A DNA stretch of 64,000 bases from Gammaproteobacteria bacterium (GTDB lineage Bacteria > Pseudomonadota > Gammaproteobacteria > Burkholderiales > Burkholderiaceae_B): contig JAURJT010000002.1 of NCBI GenBank assembly GCA_030832095.1, forward strand, positions 1 through 64,000. The letters are read 5' to 3'. Position 1 is the first letter of the stretch. Every line of letters starts with the position of its first letter. The notes beneath the pieces are model-generated. The model worked only from the letters and a program-made list of their open reading frames with translations. It had not been told where the DNA came from and did no database searches. Of this stretch, positions 49,218-58,480 are shown one piece after another. A program made the position numbers and the translations under genes.

Positions 49218-50964
49218 CTCAACACCAGCTGCTCAACTGGGCAGCCCAATGCTATGCCTATACGGGCAGGGCGTCGCGCGCGGCTATGCAATTGGGCGCG
49301 TAGTGGTGTTAGGGGCCACCGCGCTTGAGGTGTCGCACTATCGAATTTCGACCGCACAGATCCCCTCTGAAAAAAATCGCTTAACGAGCGCTTTAAATAC
49401 CACGCAGCAAGAAATGAACGACATGGCTGCGAACTTGCCCGACGATGCACCGCGTGAGTTAGCCGCGTTGCTCAGTGTGCACAGCATGTTGTTAAGCGAT
49501 CCGTTGCTGGCCGATCAAGCGCTCGCCTTAATTCAAGACAAACATTACAACGCTGAATGGGCGTTAACGACCCAAGGGCAGATTTTAGGCGAGCAGTTTG
49601 CGGCGATTGAAGACGAGTATCTGCGTGAGCGTGGCTCTGATGTTCGGCAAGTGATCGAGCGGGTGTTGCAGGTGCTGTCTGGTTCAAAACAGACTCTCGA
49701 GCTCAACCACGATATTGATGTAGACGATCACCTCATTGTTGTAGCGCACGATATTTCACCGGCCGACATGATTCGCTTGCGTGGTGCGCGCTTTGCCGGC
49801 TTCGCGACTGACCTAGGAGGGGCAACGTCGCACACTGCGATTGTCGCCCGTAGCCTAGGGGTGCCAGCCGTAGTGGCTTTAGGGCATATACGTGCTCTTG
49901 TGTCAGACGGTGATTGGGTGGTGGTAGACGGTGCCAATGGCGCAGTGCTGGTGAACCCTTCGCGTCAGGCGCTTGAGCAGTATCGACGCCTGCAGCAACT
50001 CTATATCGATGAACGCGCTGAACTGTCCTTATTAAAAGATGTTCCTGCTGAAACTCTCGATGGTATTCAGATTTCGTTAGAAGCCAATATTGAATTGCCC
50101 GACGAAGCCGAGTTAGCGTTAGCAAATGGTGCCTCTGGGATTGGGCTTTTTCGCAGTGAATTCTTATTTATTGGCCGCAATGATTTGCCAACTGAAGAAG
50201 AACAATATCAGGCGTACTTGAGCGTGGTGACAACCATGCAACATCGCCCTGTGACGATTCGCACGCTAGACATTGGTGCAGATAAGACCCTGGATGGCGA
50301 AGCAACCGTGGCAACCAACCCGGCTTTGGGCTTGCGTGCAATACGCTATTGCCTGGCGCATCCTGAACTATTTGCCACACAGTTGCGTGCGATATTGCGC
50401 GCCTCTGCGCATGGCACTGTGCGAATCTTGATTCCGATGGTCGCACATATGCACGAGGTGCTTGCGACCAAAGCAGCGATTGCTGCTGCAAAGCGTGAGC
50501 TTGACGAACGAGGTCAAGCCTACGACCATGGTATTTTAGTGGGCGCAATGGTTGAAGTGCCTGCAACTGCGATTGCCATCGAGCCGTTTGCTGAGGCACT
50601 TGATTTTCTGTCGATTGGTACCAACGATTTGATTCAATACACGTTGGCGATTGACCGCGCTGACAATGAAGTGGCAGCCTTGTACGACCCGCTGCATCCT
50701 GCGGTATTGCGCTTAATTGCCAATACGATCAATGCTGGCGAACGTGTCGGTAAGCCTGTGGCAGTTTGTGGCGAAATGGCCGGTGACTCTCACTTAACAC
50801 GCCTGTTATTGGGGCTCGGCTTAACCAATTTTTCGATGCAGGCGCAGCAGCTGCTTGATGTGAAGCGTGAGATTCGGCATGCCCATTCAAACGCCTTGCG
50901 TTTGAAGGTTGCTAATTCGCTGAATCGCGCGATTGAGATCGACCCAGCAACGTTGTATCACTAG
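49192..50964 (+). CDS. ptsI: PTS enzyme I (PEP-protein phosphotransferase)
   Basis: Enzyme I (590 aa from ATG 49192) takes phosphate from PEP and gives it to HPr. Marks are LYGQGVARGYAIGRVVVLG at the N-terminus, the phospho-His loop GGATSHTAIVARSLGVPAVV, GIGLFRSEFLFIGR, RTLDIGADKTL, and FLSIGTNDLIQYTLAIDRAD with a later AVCGEMAGD. The start is uncertain: ATG 49192 lies inside ptsH, GTG 49204 and ATG 49249 are alternatives, and none has a good ribosome-binding site. Coupled translation with ptsH is likely. The first conserved residues begin at about 49255. Confidence 0.94.
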   Translation: MTNSVKVNSSTPAAQLGSPMLCLYGQGVARGYAIGRVVVLGATALEVSHYRISTAQIPSEKNRLTSALNTTQQEMNDMAANLPDDAPRELAALLSVHSMLLSDPLLADQALALIQDKHYNAEWALTTQGQILGEQFAAIEDEYLRERGSDVRQVIERVLQVLSGSKQTLELNHDIDVDDHLIVVAHDISPADMIRLRGARFAGFATDLGGATSHTAIVARSLGVPAVVALGHIRALVSDGDWVVVDGANGAVLVNPSRQALEQYRRLQQLYIDERAELSLLKDVPAETLDGIQISLEANIELPDEAELALANGASGIGLFRSEFLFIGRNDLPTEEEQYQAYLSVVTTMQHRPVTIRTLDIGADKTLDGEATVATNPALGLRAIRYCLAHPELFATQLRAILRASAHGTVRILIPMVAHMHEVLATKAAIAAAKRELDERGQAYDHGILVGAMVEVPATAIAIEPFAEALDFLSIGTNDLIQYTLAIDRADNEVAALYDPLHPAVLRLIANTINAGERVGKPVAVCGEMAGDSHLTRLLLGLGLTNFSMQAQQLLDVKREIRHAHSNALRLKVANSLNRAIEIDPATLYH

Positions 50965-51095
50965 CGTGTTACGGCGACGTTAAATCGCCTGTTAGATCGT
51001 TCAATGTGGTCGCTCTGTATCGCTTGTGCAAGAACTCACTGGCTTTGCGGCCGGTAGTAAAATTCAGTTTCGATATTGTTTTTCCTGAGAACACC

Positions 51096-51356
51096 ATGAT
51101 TCCAAAAAATGCCTGGTTTGAAGAGTTTCAAAAAAATGTCTCTGACCTGATTGCGCGCAGTCCCGCCGCGGATATCGAGCGCAACGTCAAAGCGTTTATG
51201 GGGCAAGCGTTTAACAAGATGGATCTCATCACGCGCGAAGAGTTCGATATCCAGGTCGATATGCTTAAGCGCGTGCAAGAGCGTGCAGCCGCGCTAGAAG
51301 AACAAGTGCAACAACTTGAACAACGCATGACCTTGCTTGAAAGCGGTCGTCCTTAA
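51096..51356 (+). CDS. ubiK: Ubiquinone biosynthesis accessory factor UbiK
   Basis: Small membrane-associated helical protein (86 aa from ATG 51096, after an upstream frame without family match) of the UbiK/BMFP family. It has FEEFQKNVSDLIARSPAADI, NVKAFMGQAFNKMDLITREE and a C-terminal coiled coil (LKRVQERAAALEEQVQQLEQ). UbiK supports the late steps of ubiquinone synthesis with UbiJ. The position before comM is common in betaproteobacteria, supporting the call. Confidence 0.9.
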   Translation: MIPKNAWFEEFQKNVSDLIARSPAADIERNVKAFMGQAFNKMDLITREEFDIQVDMLKRVQERAAALEEQVQQLEQRMTLLESGRP

Positions 51357-51471
51357 GGTTCGATAGCAATTCGGCTTTGCTTGGATTGTTCAACACGCGC
51401 TAGATAAAATAATCCACCGGTAGGCAACGGCTTTTTATCAGGCCATACTTTCGGCTTTTGCTGAGAGATCT

Positions 51472-53016
51472 ATGGCCTTAGCTGTCATCATGAGCCGTTC
51501 ATTGTTTGGAATGGACGCCCCACCTGTTCGCGTTGAAACACATCTGAGTAGTGGTTTACCCAGCTTCACGATGGTCGGGTTGGCCGATGCTGAGGTGCGC
51601 GAAAGTCGCGAGCGCGTGAGGGCCGCACTGTTGAGTAGCGGTTATGAGTTTCCGGCCGGGCGACTGACGGTCAATTTATCACCCGCTGATTTGCCTAAAG
51701 AGTCAGGGCGCTTTGATCTGCCAATCGCGTTGGGGGTGTTGCTGGTGTCGGGGCAAATCGAACTGCCCGAGTTGACTCGACGTGCAAGCAACAATCCCTG
51801 CGTGGCTGTGCTATCGTCGTTGGTTGTGGCCGGCGAGCTCTCGTTAACCGGAATGCTTGCACCCATCAATGGTGCGATTGCAATTGCTCTGGCGGTTGCG
51901 CGCAGTCAAGCGCAAGCGAGCTTGTTGTTGCCCTACGTGAATGCGCAGCAGGCGGCGCGTGTGCCAGGCTTGCAAGTCCTTGGTGCGCACAGTCTCGCTG
52001 AGGTGGTTGAGCATCTGACGGGGCGCAAATTTCTTGAGTTTTTAACGCCAAGCTTGTTGCCAAGTTCATCACAGGCGATGCCGTGCTTATCAGACGTGCG
52101 GGGGCAGTTGATGGCCCGCCGGGCGCTTGAAGTCGCTGCCGCAGGCGGGCATAGCCTGCTATTTTCGGGTACCCCCGGAGTTGGCAAAACCATGTTGGCA
52201 AAGCGCTTAGTTGGAATTTTGCCAGCACTCACACCTGCTGAATCTTTAGAGGTGGCGTCTGTCGCTGCCTTTGCAGGAATTCGCGAGCATGTGTGGGGGC
52301 AGCGACCGTTTCGTGCACCCCACCATTCGGCCTCGATGGCGGCGATGCTTGGCGGAGGTTCAACACCACGCGCCGGTGAGGTGACGCTGGCACACCGAGG
52401 CGTGTTGTTTTTAGATGAGTTTCCTGAATTTGAACGTCGCGTGCGTGAAGGCTTGCGTGAACCACTAGAAAGTCTGTCAGTGACGATTGCTCGGGCTAAG
52501 CTCAAAGTCGATTTTCCGGCCGACTTTCAGTTGCTTGCGGCAATGAACCCATGCCCCTGCGGCTGGTATGGTCATACACAAGGGCGCTGCAAGTGCAGGG
52601 TAGAGCAGATTTTGGCGTATCAGCAGCGCCTGTCAGGCCCCGTGATCGACCGAATAGATCTGTTTGTGACTCTAACTGTTAGCGATGCGCATTGGCTTGA
52701 GTTGGCGCCGGGCGAGTCGTCTGAGACTGTGCGTCAACGGGTTGAGGCGGTTAGGAAGCCACAGTTGCAACGGCAAAGTACTGTCAATGCACGTTTATCT
52801 GATAAAAACCTCGAAAGTTGCTGCGTGATGACCGCGGCGGCGGCCAAACTCTTGGCTAGCACCATTAAAATGCAGCACTTATCAGCCCGTTCGATACAGC
52901 GGGTGCGGCGCGTCGCACGCACTTGTGCCGACCTGTCAGGTGCGCCTCAGATCGATGTCCCCCATCTTGCCGAGGCTTTTCAATATCGACCGGTGTTTTC
53001 GGCTGGGCTACGCTAG
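51472..53016 (+). CDS. comM: ComM/YifB family AAA+ ATPase
   Basis: Hexameric helicase of the Mg-chelatase-like group (514 aa) that promotes branch migration in natural transformation. The N-terminal Lon-protease-like domain (SSGLPSFTMVGLADAEVRES) is followed by the AAA+ core: Walker A FSGTPGVGKTMLAKRLVGIL near residue 230, RPFRAPHHSASMAAMLGG, Walker B RGVLFLDEFPEF and a zinc-like Cys cluster (AAMNPCPCGWYGHTQGRCKC). The length is normal. Its presence suggests that the organism can take up DNA, though no other competence gene is seen here apart from pilus-related ones. Confidence 0.94.
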   Translation: MALAVIMSRSLFGMDAPPVRVETHLSSGLPSFTMVGLADAEVRESRERVRAALLSSGYEFPAGRLTVNLSPADLPKESGRFDLPIALGVLLVSGQIELPELTRRASNNPCVAVLSSLVVAGELSLTGMLAPINGAIAIALAVARSQAQASLLLPYVNAQQAARVPGLQVLGAHSLAEVVEHLTGRKFLEFLTPSLLPSSSQAMPCLSDVRGQLMARRALEVAAAGGHSLLFSGTPGVGKTMLAKRLVGILPALTPAESLEVASVAAFAGIREHVWGQRPFRAPHHSASMAAMLGGGSTPRAGEVTLAHRGVLFLDEFPEFERRVREGLREPLESLSVTIARAKLKVDFPADFQLLAAMNPCPCGWYGHTQGRCKCRVEQILAYQQRLSGPVIDRIDLFVTLTVSDAHWLELAPGESSETVRQRVEAVRKPQLQRQSTVNARLSDKNLESCCVMTAAAAKLLASTIKMQHLSARSIQRVRRVARTCADLSGAPQIDVPHLAEAFQYRPVFSAGLR

Positions 53017-53059
53017 GTTGGGTTTTTGACCTAACCGTGCAAATTGTCAGAATTTGTCA

Positions 53060-53065
53060 TATAAT
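53060..53065 (+). promoter_or_regulatory. Consensus -10 box upstream of rpmI
   Basis: TATAAT lies in the 198-bp spacer between comM and rpmI, about 150 nt before the rpmI start. The -35 is weak: TTGTCA at 53044 is too close (10 bp) and TTGACC at 53026 too far (28 bp). An own promoter is expected because rpmI-rplT are separated here from infC. The long leader could also hold the L20 binding site used for autoregulation; I see no clear structure. Confidence 0.35.
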
Positions 53066-53214
53066 CAAAGGCTTTCCTGCAAAACCTGCAGCGAAAACGA
53101 AGTGATAAGTGGATCTTGGGTTAACAAGACTGGCGGTCGATTGGCGCATCAACAGGCAAATCGAGCAACATGCCAGGCACCTACAGAGCACAATTTTAAG
53201 TAACAGGAAATCAA

Positions 53215-53412
53215 ATGCCTAAGATGAAAACCAAGAAAAGTGCTGCAAAGCGCTTTCAGGTTCGCGGCAGCGGATCGATCAAGCGGGGTCAAGCGTTTAA
53301 GCGCCACATCCTGACCAAAAAAACCACTAAGACCAAGCGCCAGTTGCGCGGGTCGGCAGCGGTCGACAAATCCAACGTGGCTTCAGTTAAAGCCATGATG
53401 CCTTTCGCTTAA
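53215..53412 (+). CDS. rpmI: Ribosomal protein L35
   Basis: Basic 65-aa protein of the 50S subunit. The sequence [20 protein letters not shown] at the start and [20 protein letters not shown] near the end are typical for proteobacterial L35. ACAGGAAATCAA precedes the ATG as ribosome-binding site. rplT follows after 12 nt. Confidence 0.97.
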   Translation: MPKMKTKKSAAKRFQVRGSGSIKRGQAFKRHILTKKTTKTKRQLRGSAAVDKSNVASVKAMMPFA

Positions 53413-53424
53413 CGGAGATAAAAC

Positions 53425-53784
53425 ATGCCTCGCGTCAAACGTGGTGTAACGGCCAGAGCCCGTCACAAAAAAGTTATCGCCAAAGCTAAAGGTTACCGGG
53501 GTCGCCGCGGTAATGTGTTTCGTATTGCCAAGCAAGCAGTTATGCGTGCTGGTCAGTACGCTTATCGCGATCGTCGCAACAAAAAGCGTACGTTTCGTGC
53601 GCTCTGGATCGCCCGTATCAACGCAGCAGTGCGTGAACACGGCACGACCTACAGCGTGTTCATTGCTGGCCTGAAAAAAGCTTCAATCGAGCTTGACCGC
53701 AAAGTACTGGCCGACATGGCCGTACATGACAAAGCTGGTTTTGCTGCCGTATTGAATCAGGCAAAAACAGCGTTGGCTGCGTAA
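53425..53784 (+). CDS. rplT: Ribosomal protein L20
   Basis: 50S protein of 119 aa needed early in assembly; in many bacteria it represses rpmI-rplT by binding the leader. [40 protein letters not shown] and [20 protein letters not shown] match the family along its length. AACGGAGATAAAAC provides the ribosome-binding site. An inverted repeat lies 22 nt after the stop. Confidence 0.97.
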   Translation: MPRVKRGVTARARHKKVIAKAKGYRGRRGNVFRIAKQAVMRAGQYAYRDRRNKKRTFRALWIARINAAVREHGTTYSVFIAGLKKASIELDRKVLADMAVHDKAGFAAVLNQAKTALAA

Positions 53785-53805
53785 GCACTGATAGTTGTAT
53801 CTGTG

Positions 53806-53835
53806 AACGGGGCCATTGGGCTCCGTTTGCATTTT
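53806..53835 (+). terminator. Hairpin between rplT and pheS (terminator or attenuator)
   Basis: A 9-bp stem (AACGGGGCC / GGCTCCGTT, one G-T pair) with a 4-nt loop is followed by TGCATTTT. It stands 22 nt after rplT and 30 nt before pheS. The weak T run makes it a partial terminator at best, so pheS may be read through or controlled here. No phenylalanine-rich leader peptide is visible. Confidence 0.45.
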
Positions 53836-53864
53836 AAAGATGTGATTTCGCGAAGGTTGTAAGG

Positions 53865-54887
53865 ATGACTGATATGAGCGATGACCTGATTGAACAGGCC
53901 CGTGTGCAATTTGCGCAAGCGACGGATGCGGCTTCGCTCGAAAACGCGAAGGCGCGTTTCTTAGGTAAACAAGGTTCGCTGACCGAGTTGATGAAGGGCC
54001 TGGGCAAACTTGACCCAGACGCCAAGCGCACCGAAGGCGCGCGTATCAACATCATCAAACAACAAATTGAGGCCTTGCTTAACGCACGGCGCGCCGCCTT
54101 GGCTCAGGCTGAACTCGATCAACGGTTGGCAGCAGAAACTATTGACGTGACTTTGCCTGGGCGTGGCCGTGGGAAGGGTGGTATTCATCCGGTGATTAAA
54201 ACTTGGCAGCGTGTTGAAGCGATCTTTAGGTCGATTGGTTTTGAAGTGGCCGATGGCCCCGAAATTGAAAACGACTGGACAAACTTCACGGCGCTCAACA
54301 ACCCCGAAAACCATCCGGCTCGTTCGATGCAAGATACGTTTTATGTGGATATGAACGATGCGAACGGCTTACCGTTGTTACTGCGCACGCACACTAGCCC
54401 AATGCAGGTTCGCTATGCGCGCATGAACAAGCCACCCATTAAAGTGATTGCGCCAGGTCGTACCTACCGTGTGGATAGCGATGCGACTCACTCACCAATG
54501 TTTCATCAGGTTGAAGGCCTGTGGATTGACGAAAATATTTCGTTCGCAGATTTAAAAGGTGTGTACACAAACTTTTTGCGCTGTTTCTTTGAAACAGAGA
54601 ATCTTGAGTTGCGTTTCAGGCCGTCGTTTTTTCCGTTCACTGAGCCTTCTGCCGAGATCGATATGATGTTTACGTCGGGCCCCAATAAAGGGCGCTGGCT
54701 TGAGATCTCGGGCTCCGGGCAAGTCCATCCTGACGTGATTCGAAACTTCGGGCTTGATCCCGAACGTTATATTGGGTTTGCGTTTGGCTCTGGTCTTGAG
54801 CGCTTGACGATGTTGCGTTACGGCGTGAACGATTTGCGGCAGTTCTTTGAAGGCGATCTGCGCTTTTTACGCCAGTTCAACGATTAA
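53865..54887 (+). CDS. pheS: Phenylalanine-tRNA ligase alpha subunit
   Basis: Catalytic subunit (340 aa) of the class II alpha2beta2 enzyme. An N-terminal coiled coil is followed by [20 protein letters not shown], motif 1 around [20 protein letters not shown], motif 2 [20 protein letters not shown] and motif 3 [38 protein letters not shown] carries substrate contacts. It is followed by pheT after 24 nt. Confidence 0.97.
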   Translation: MTDMSDDLIEQARVQFAQATDAASLENAKARFLGKQGSLTELMKGLGKLDPDAKRTEGARINIIKQQIEALLNARRAALAQAELDQRLAAETIDVTLPGRGRGKGGIHPVIKTWQRVEAIFRSIGFEVADGPEIENDWTNFTALNNPENHPARSMQDTFYVDMNDANGLPLLLRTHTSPMQVRYARMNKPPIKVIAPGRTYRVDSDATHSPMFHQVEGLWIDENISFADLKGVYTNFLRCFFETENLELRFRPSFFPFTEPSAEIDMMFTSGPNKGRWLEISGSGQVHPDVIRNFGLDPERYIGFAFGSGLERLTMLRYGVNDLRQFFEGDLRFLRQFND

Positions 54888-54911
54888 TCTTTTAGGCCGA
54901 TACGGTTACTT

Positions 54912-57323
54912 ATGCAATTTTCAGAGTCTTGGCTGCGCAGCCTAGTGAATCCGCCGCTCACCACCGATGAGTTGTCGCACCGGTTAACCATGGCGGGTCT
55001 TGAAGTCGAAGAGACGTCGTTAGTGGCACCTGCCTTTTCGGGTGTGGTGGTGGCGTTGATTCAAAGTGCCGAGCCGCATCCTAATGCCGACAAGTTGCGT
55101 GTATGCATGGTCGACGTCGGCGGTGCTGAAGCTTTGCAGATCGTGTGTGGCGCGCCGAATGCGGCCGCTGGCTTGAAGGTGCCCTTGGCGACTGTGGGTG
55201 CGGTGCTGCCTGGCGACATGAAAATTGGCGTGGCCAAGATGCGTGGTGTTGAGTCTTTTGGGATGTTGTGTTCAGCAAAAGAGCTGGGCTTGTCTCAAGA
55301 GCACGCGGGCTTGTTGGTGTTGCCCGGTGACGCTAAGGTTGGCGCGAGTGTGCGCGAAGTTTTGGATCTTGACGATACGTTGTTCACGCTTAAGCTCACA
55401 CCGAATCGGGCAGATTGTTTATCGATTTTAGGGGTTGCCCGAGAAGTGGCTGCCTTAACCGGTGCAGCACTGACCCTTCCTCACACCGCGGCAATCAAAC
55501 CTGCGCTCACCGAGGTGATTCCTGTTACGGTGCAAGCGCCAGATCTTTGCGGGCGTTTCGCCGGTCGGGTTGTACGTGGTGTAAACGCGCGTGCTCAAAC
55601 GCCAGACTGGATGGTTGAACGTTTGAAACGGGCAGGGCAGCGCTCTGTCACCGCCTTAGTTGATATCTCTAATTACGTGATGTTGTTGCTGGGCCGGCCA
55701 ACCCATGTTTTTGACTTGGATCGTATGCCCAAGCCCGCGATCGAAGTGCGGTGGGCGCGTGCCGGTGAAACCTTAACCTTGTTAAATGATCAAATGATCA
55801 CTCTTGATCCCACAATGGGTGTGATCACTAGTGCAGACGTACCAGAGAGTTTGGCCGGGATTATGGGCGGTGCCTCAACGGCAGTCTCGCTTGATACGAC
55901 CAACATTTATGTTGAGGCCGCTTTTTGGTGGCCTGAGTCGATCGCAGGCCGCGCGCGCAAGTTAAAGCTCAATTCAGAGGCTAGCCATCGTTTTGAGCGG
56001 GGCGTTGATTTTGAACATATCCCTGAACATCTTGATCTGATTACCCAGCTGATTTTAGATATCTGCGGAGGGCAGGCTGGCCCAATCGATGATCAGCACA
56101 TCAAGCTACCAAAACGTGAACCAGTCACCATGCGCCTATCGCGCTGCCATCGTGTGCTGGGCGTGAAGGTTAAACAAGACGATGTGTCGCAAACGTTTAC
56201 CCGTTTGGGATTTGAATTTACAGTGCAGGGCGACCATTTTGTGGTGTCGCCACCTTCGTATCGTTTTGACATTCAGATCGAAGAAGACTTGATCGAAGAG
56301 GTCGCTCGAATCATTGGCTTTGAAAGTATCCCAGCCGTGCCACCGATCGCAGCGGCTCGCATGAGCATGACGCCCGAGACGACTCGCTCTGCGCATACTG
56401 TGCGGCACGAGGTTGCGGCACTTGATTACCAAGAGGTCATTAATTTCTCGTTTGTTGAACAAGCCTGGGAGACCGACATGCTTGGGCACGCGGACCCGAT
56501 CCAGTTGCTCAATCCGATTGCAAGCCAATTAGCTGTTATGCGTTCGTCGCTGTTGCCTGGTCTGGTGGCTAACATTTGCTACAACGCGAACCGCAAGCAA
56601 TCGCGAGTGCGTGTGTTTGAGCTTGGGCGGGTGTTTAAACGTGCAAACGCGATGGCAGATGGCGCGCTGACTGTAGCGGGCGTAGATCAACCACAGTACT
56701 TAGCAGCAGCGGCCTGGGGCCCTGTGACTGAAGATCAATGGGGTCAAAAGAGCCGAGCGGTTGATTTTTTTGATGTCAAGCGCGACCTCGAAGTGCTGTT
56801 TAGCGCGCACGCTCAGCAATTACGGTTTGTGCCTGCTCAGCATGCCTTGCTGCATCCAGGGCGCAGTGCCCGTGTCGAACTTGGCCAAGTTGCGATTGGT
56901 TGGCTTGGTGAACTGCACCCCCGCTGGGTGCAGCAACAAGAGCTTGCATCAGCACCAGTGCTGTTTGAGGTGTCTCTTGAATCTTTAGCCGCTCTGCCAA
57001 TGCCGAGTTTGCACGAGTTGTCGCGCCAACCCATGGTGCAGCGCGATTTGGCGATTTGGGTCTCTGCTGACAAAGCAGTACAAGCGTTGCTCGACACCAT
57101 TGATCAGACGATCGGGGCGGATCCGGCGCTTGCTGTGGTGCAGCATGTCGGTTTGTTTGACTTGTGGCGCGACCCAGCAAAGGTTGATTCTAATGAAAAG
57201 AGTCTTGCATTTCGAGTCTCGTTGCAAGACACTGGTAGTACGCTTGATGAGGCACAAGTCGATATGTGTATGACCAAGATACGTGCTGCACTTGAAAGTG
57301 CCCATCAAGCCCGTTCACGTTAA
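54912..57323 (+). CDS. pheT: Phenylalanine-tRNA ligase beta subunit
   Basis: Non-catalytic and editing subunit (803 aa, normal). The domain order is complete: N-terminal with tRNA-binding EMAP-like fold (AEPHPNADKLRVCMVDVGGA), B3/B4 editing domain (LTPNRADCLSILGVAREVAA), B5 (VTMRLSRCHRVLGVKV, LGFEFTVQGDHFVVSPPSYR), a class II-like core, and a C-terminal FDX-ACB domain (LSRQPMVQRDLAIWVSADKA). ihfA follows after 23 nt, the conserved order of this operon. Confidence 0.97.
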   Translation: MQFSESWLRSLVNPPLTTDELSHRLTMAGLEVEETSLVAPAFSGVVVALIQSAEPHPNADKLRVCMVDVGGAEALQIVCGAPNAAAGLKVPLATVGAVLPGDMKIGVAKMRGVESFGMLCSAKELGLSQEHAGLLVLPGDAKVGASVREVLDLDDTLFTLKLTPNRADCLSILGVAREVAALTGAALTLPHTAAIKPALTEVIPVTVQAPDLCGRFAGRVVRGVNARAQTPDWMVERLKRAGQRSVTALVDISNYVMLLLGRPTHVFDLDRMPKPAIEVRWARAGETLTLLNDQMITLDPTMGVITSADVPESLAGIMGGASTAVSLDTTNIYVEAAFWWPESIAGRARKLKLNSEASHRFERGVDFEHIPEHLDLITQLILDICGGQAGPIDDQHIKLPKREPVTMRLSRCHRVLGVKVKQDDVSQTFTRLGFEFTVQGDHFVVSPPSYRFDIQIEEDLIEEVARIIGFESIPAVPPIAAARMSMTPETTRSAHTVRHEVAALDYQEVINFSFVEQAWETDMLGHADPIQLLNPIASQLAVMRSSLLPGLVANICYNANRKQSRVRVFELGRVFKRANAMADGALTVAGVDQPQYLAAAAWGPVTEDQWGQKSRAVDFFDVKRDLEVLFSAHAQQLRFVPAQHALLHPGRSARVELGQVAIGWLGELHPRWVQQQELASAPVLFEVSLESLAALPMPSLHELSRQPMVQRDLAIWVSADKAVQALLDTIDQTIGADPALAVVQHVGLFDLWRDPAKVDSNEKSLAFRVSLQDTGSTLDEAQVDMCMTKIRAALESAHQARSR

Positions 57324-57346
57324 ACCAGAATGTCGGAAATTAAAAA

Positions 57347-57682
57347 ATGACATATGAACATTCTTTAGCAGAATCACGCACTCTAACCAAGGCCGAGTTA
57401 GCCGAGATGCTGTTTGACCGCGTGGGGTTGAATAAGCGCGAGGCCAAGGATATTGTGGATACATTTTTCGAAGAAATTCGTGATGCGTTGGCACGGGGTG
57501 AGCCGGTCAAGCTCTCGGGCTTTGGAAATTTTCAAGTACGAAACAAGCCACCGCGCCCTGGGCGCAACCCTAAAACGGGTGAAACCATTCCTATTGCAGC
57601 GCGTCGGGTGGTGACGTTTCATGCAAGCCAAAAATTAAAAGGTGCAGTCGAACACACCGAAGTGCCGCAATCTGATGTATAA
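57347..57682 (+). CDS. ihfA: Integration host factor alpha subunit
   Basis: DNA-bending protein (111 aa) that pairs with Ihf[21 protein letters not shown] at the N-terminus, [20 protein letters not shown] with the intercalating Pro, and [20 protein letters not shown] identify the alpha subunit. It is slightly longer than in E. coli at both ends, as in other betaproteobacteria. The position after pheT is conserved. Confidence 0.96.
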   Translation: MTYEHSLAESRTLTKAELAEMLFDRVGLNKREAKDIVDTFFEEIRDALARGEPVKLSGFGNFQVRNKPPRPGRNPKTGETIPIAARRVVTFHASQKLKGAVEHTEVPQSDV

Positions 57683-57825
57683 AACAAAACGTTAAGTTGT
57701 CTTTGTGCAAAGCGGAGGCTCGCGCTGCACAACTAGAGCCCTTATCCAATTTATGTGCTTTGAGTCGGCAGGTTCGTTGTTAGATTATGTAGACTCTTTT
57801 GCCCATCACGTTTTTACGCCGACAA

Positions 57826-58239
57826 ATGATCCTTTCAGATACGCCCATCGTTTTGCCGCCGATACCCGCGAAACGCTATTTCACGATCGGTGAAGTCAGC
57901 GACCTCTGCGGTGTCAAGCCTCACGTACTGCGCTATTGGGAACAAGAATTTACTCAATTAAAGCCAGTAAAACGTCGTGGTAACCGCCGCTATTATCAAC
58001 ACCATGAAGTCTTGTTGATTCGCAAGATTCGCGAGTTGTTGTATGAACAAGGGTTCACGATCAGTGGCGCGCGAAATCGCCTAAGTGAGGGGCGCGAACT
58101 TCCTCAAGATCCAGACGCAGCTGTGCGGTTGACGGCGGCCGAACTGCATGCTTTGCGCACCGAATTGCGCAGCATCCAAGAGTTGCTCACTCAAGCCGCT
58201 AGCTCCGCAACGCAGACTGGTCAGCTTAGCCTGAGATAG
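57826..58239 (+). CDS. MerR family transcriptional regulator
   Basis: Regulator of 137 aa (ATG 57826; an upstream ATG is less likely by family alignment). The winged helix is clear: [40 protein letters not shown] and [20 protein letters not shown]. There are no cysteines for metal binding in the C-terminal part, which is a short dimerisation helix. This MerR gene after ihfA is a standard neighbour in proteobacteria, often listed as a MlrA/YcgE-like protein; its target is unknown. Confidence 0.93.
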   Translation: MILSDTPIVLPPIPAKRYFTIGEVSDLCGVKPHVLRYWEQEFTQLKPVKRRGNRRYYQHHEVLLIRKIRELLYEQGFTISGARNRLSEGRELPQDPDAAVRLTAAELHALRTELRSIQELLTQAASSATQTGQLSLR

Positions 58240-58259
58240 GGCGTTAGCTCTGCTATACT
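58231..58259 (+). promoter_or_regulatory. Promoter of tRNA-Pro
   Basis: TATACT (58254-58259) is a good -10 box 10 nt before the tRNA. A weak -35 box CTGAGA lies 17 bp upstream, at the very end of the merR gene. Confidence 0.5.
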
Positions 58260-58267
58260 TACGTTCT

Positions 58268-58346
<79 letters not shown>

Positions 58347-58354
58347 GATATATC

Positions 58355-58388
58355 AAAGGGTTAGCTTTCACAAGAGGCTAACCCTTTT
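58355..58388 (+). terminator. Intrinsic terminator after tRNA-Pro
   Basis: A perfect 11-bp stem (AAAGGGTTAGC / GCTAACCCTTT) with an 11-nt loop starts 9 nt after the tRNA. Its T-rich 3' arm and the A-rich 5' arm could let it work in both directions, serving also the convergent DUF4239 gene. Confidence 0.85.
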
Positions 58389-58480
58389 CGTTTGGGTCTG
58401 TGAATCGTCTCTCTGGTTACCGTTCGTCTGGCAATGATTTCCAAAATCAACTTAGTCATTGAAAGCTAGGGGTCCAAAAA

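Noticed and set aside
51933-52505. Minus-strand open frame of 190 codons opposite comM
   Set aside because: Antisense shadow of a conserved gene; low-complexity Arg/Pro/Ser composition.
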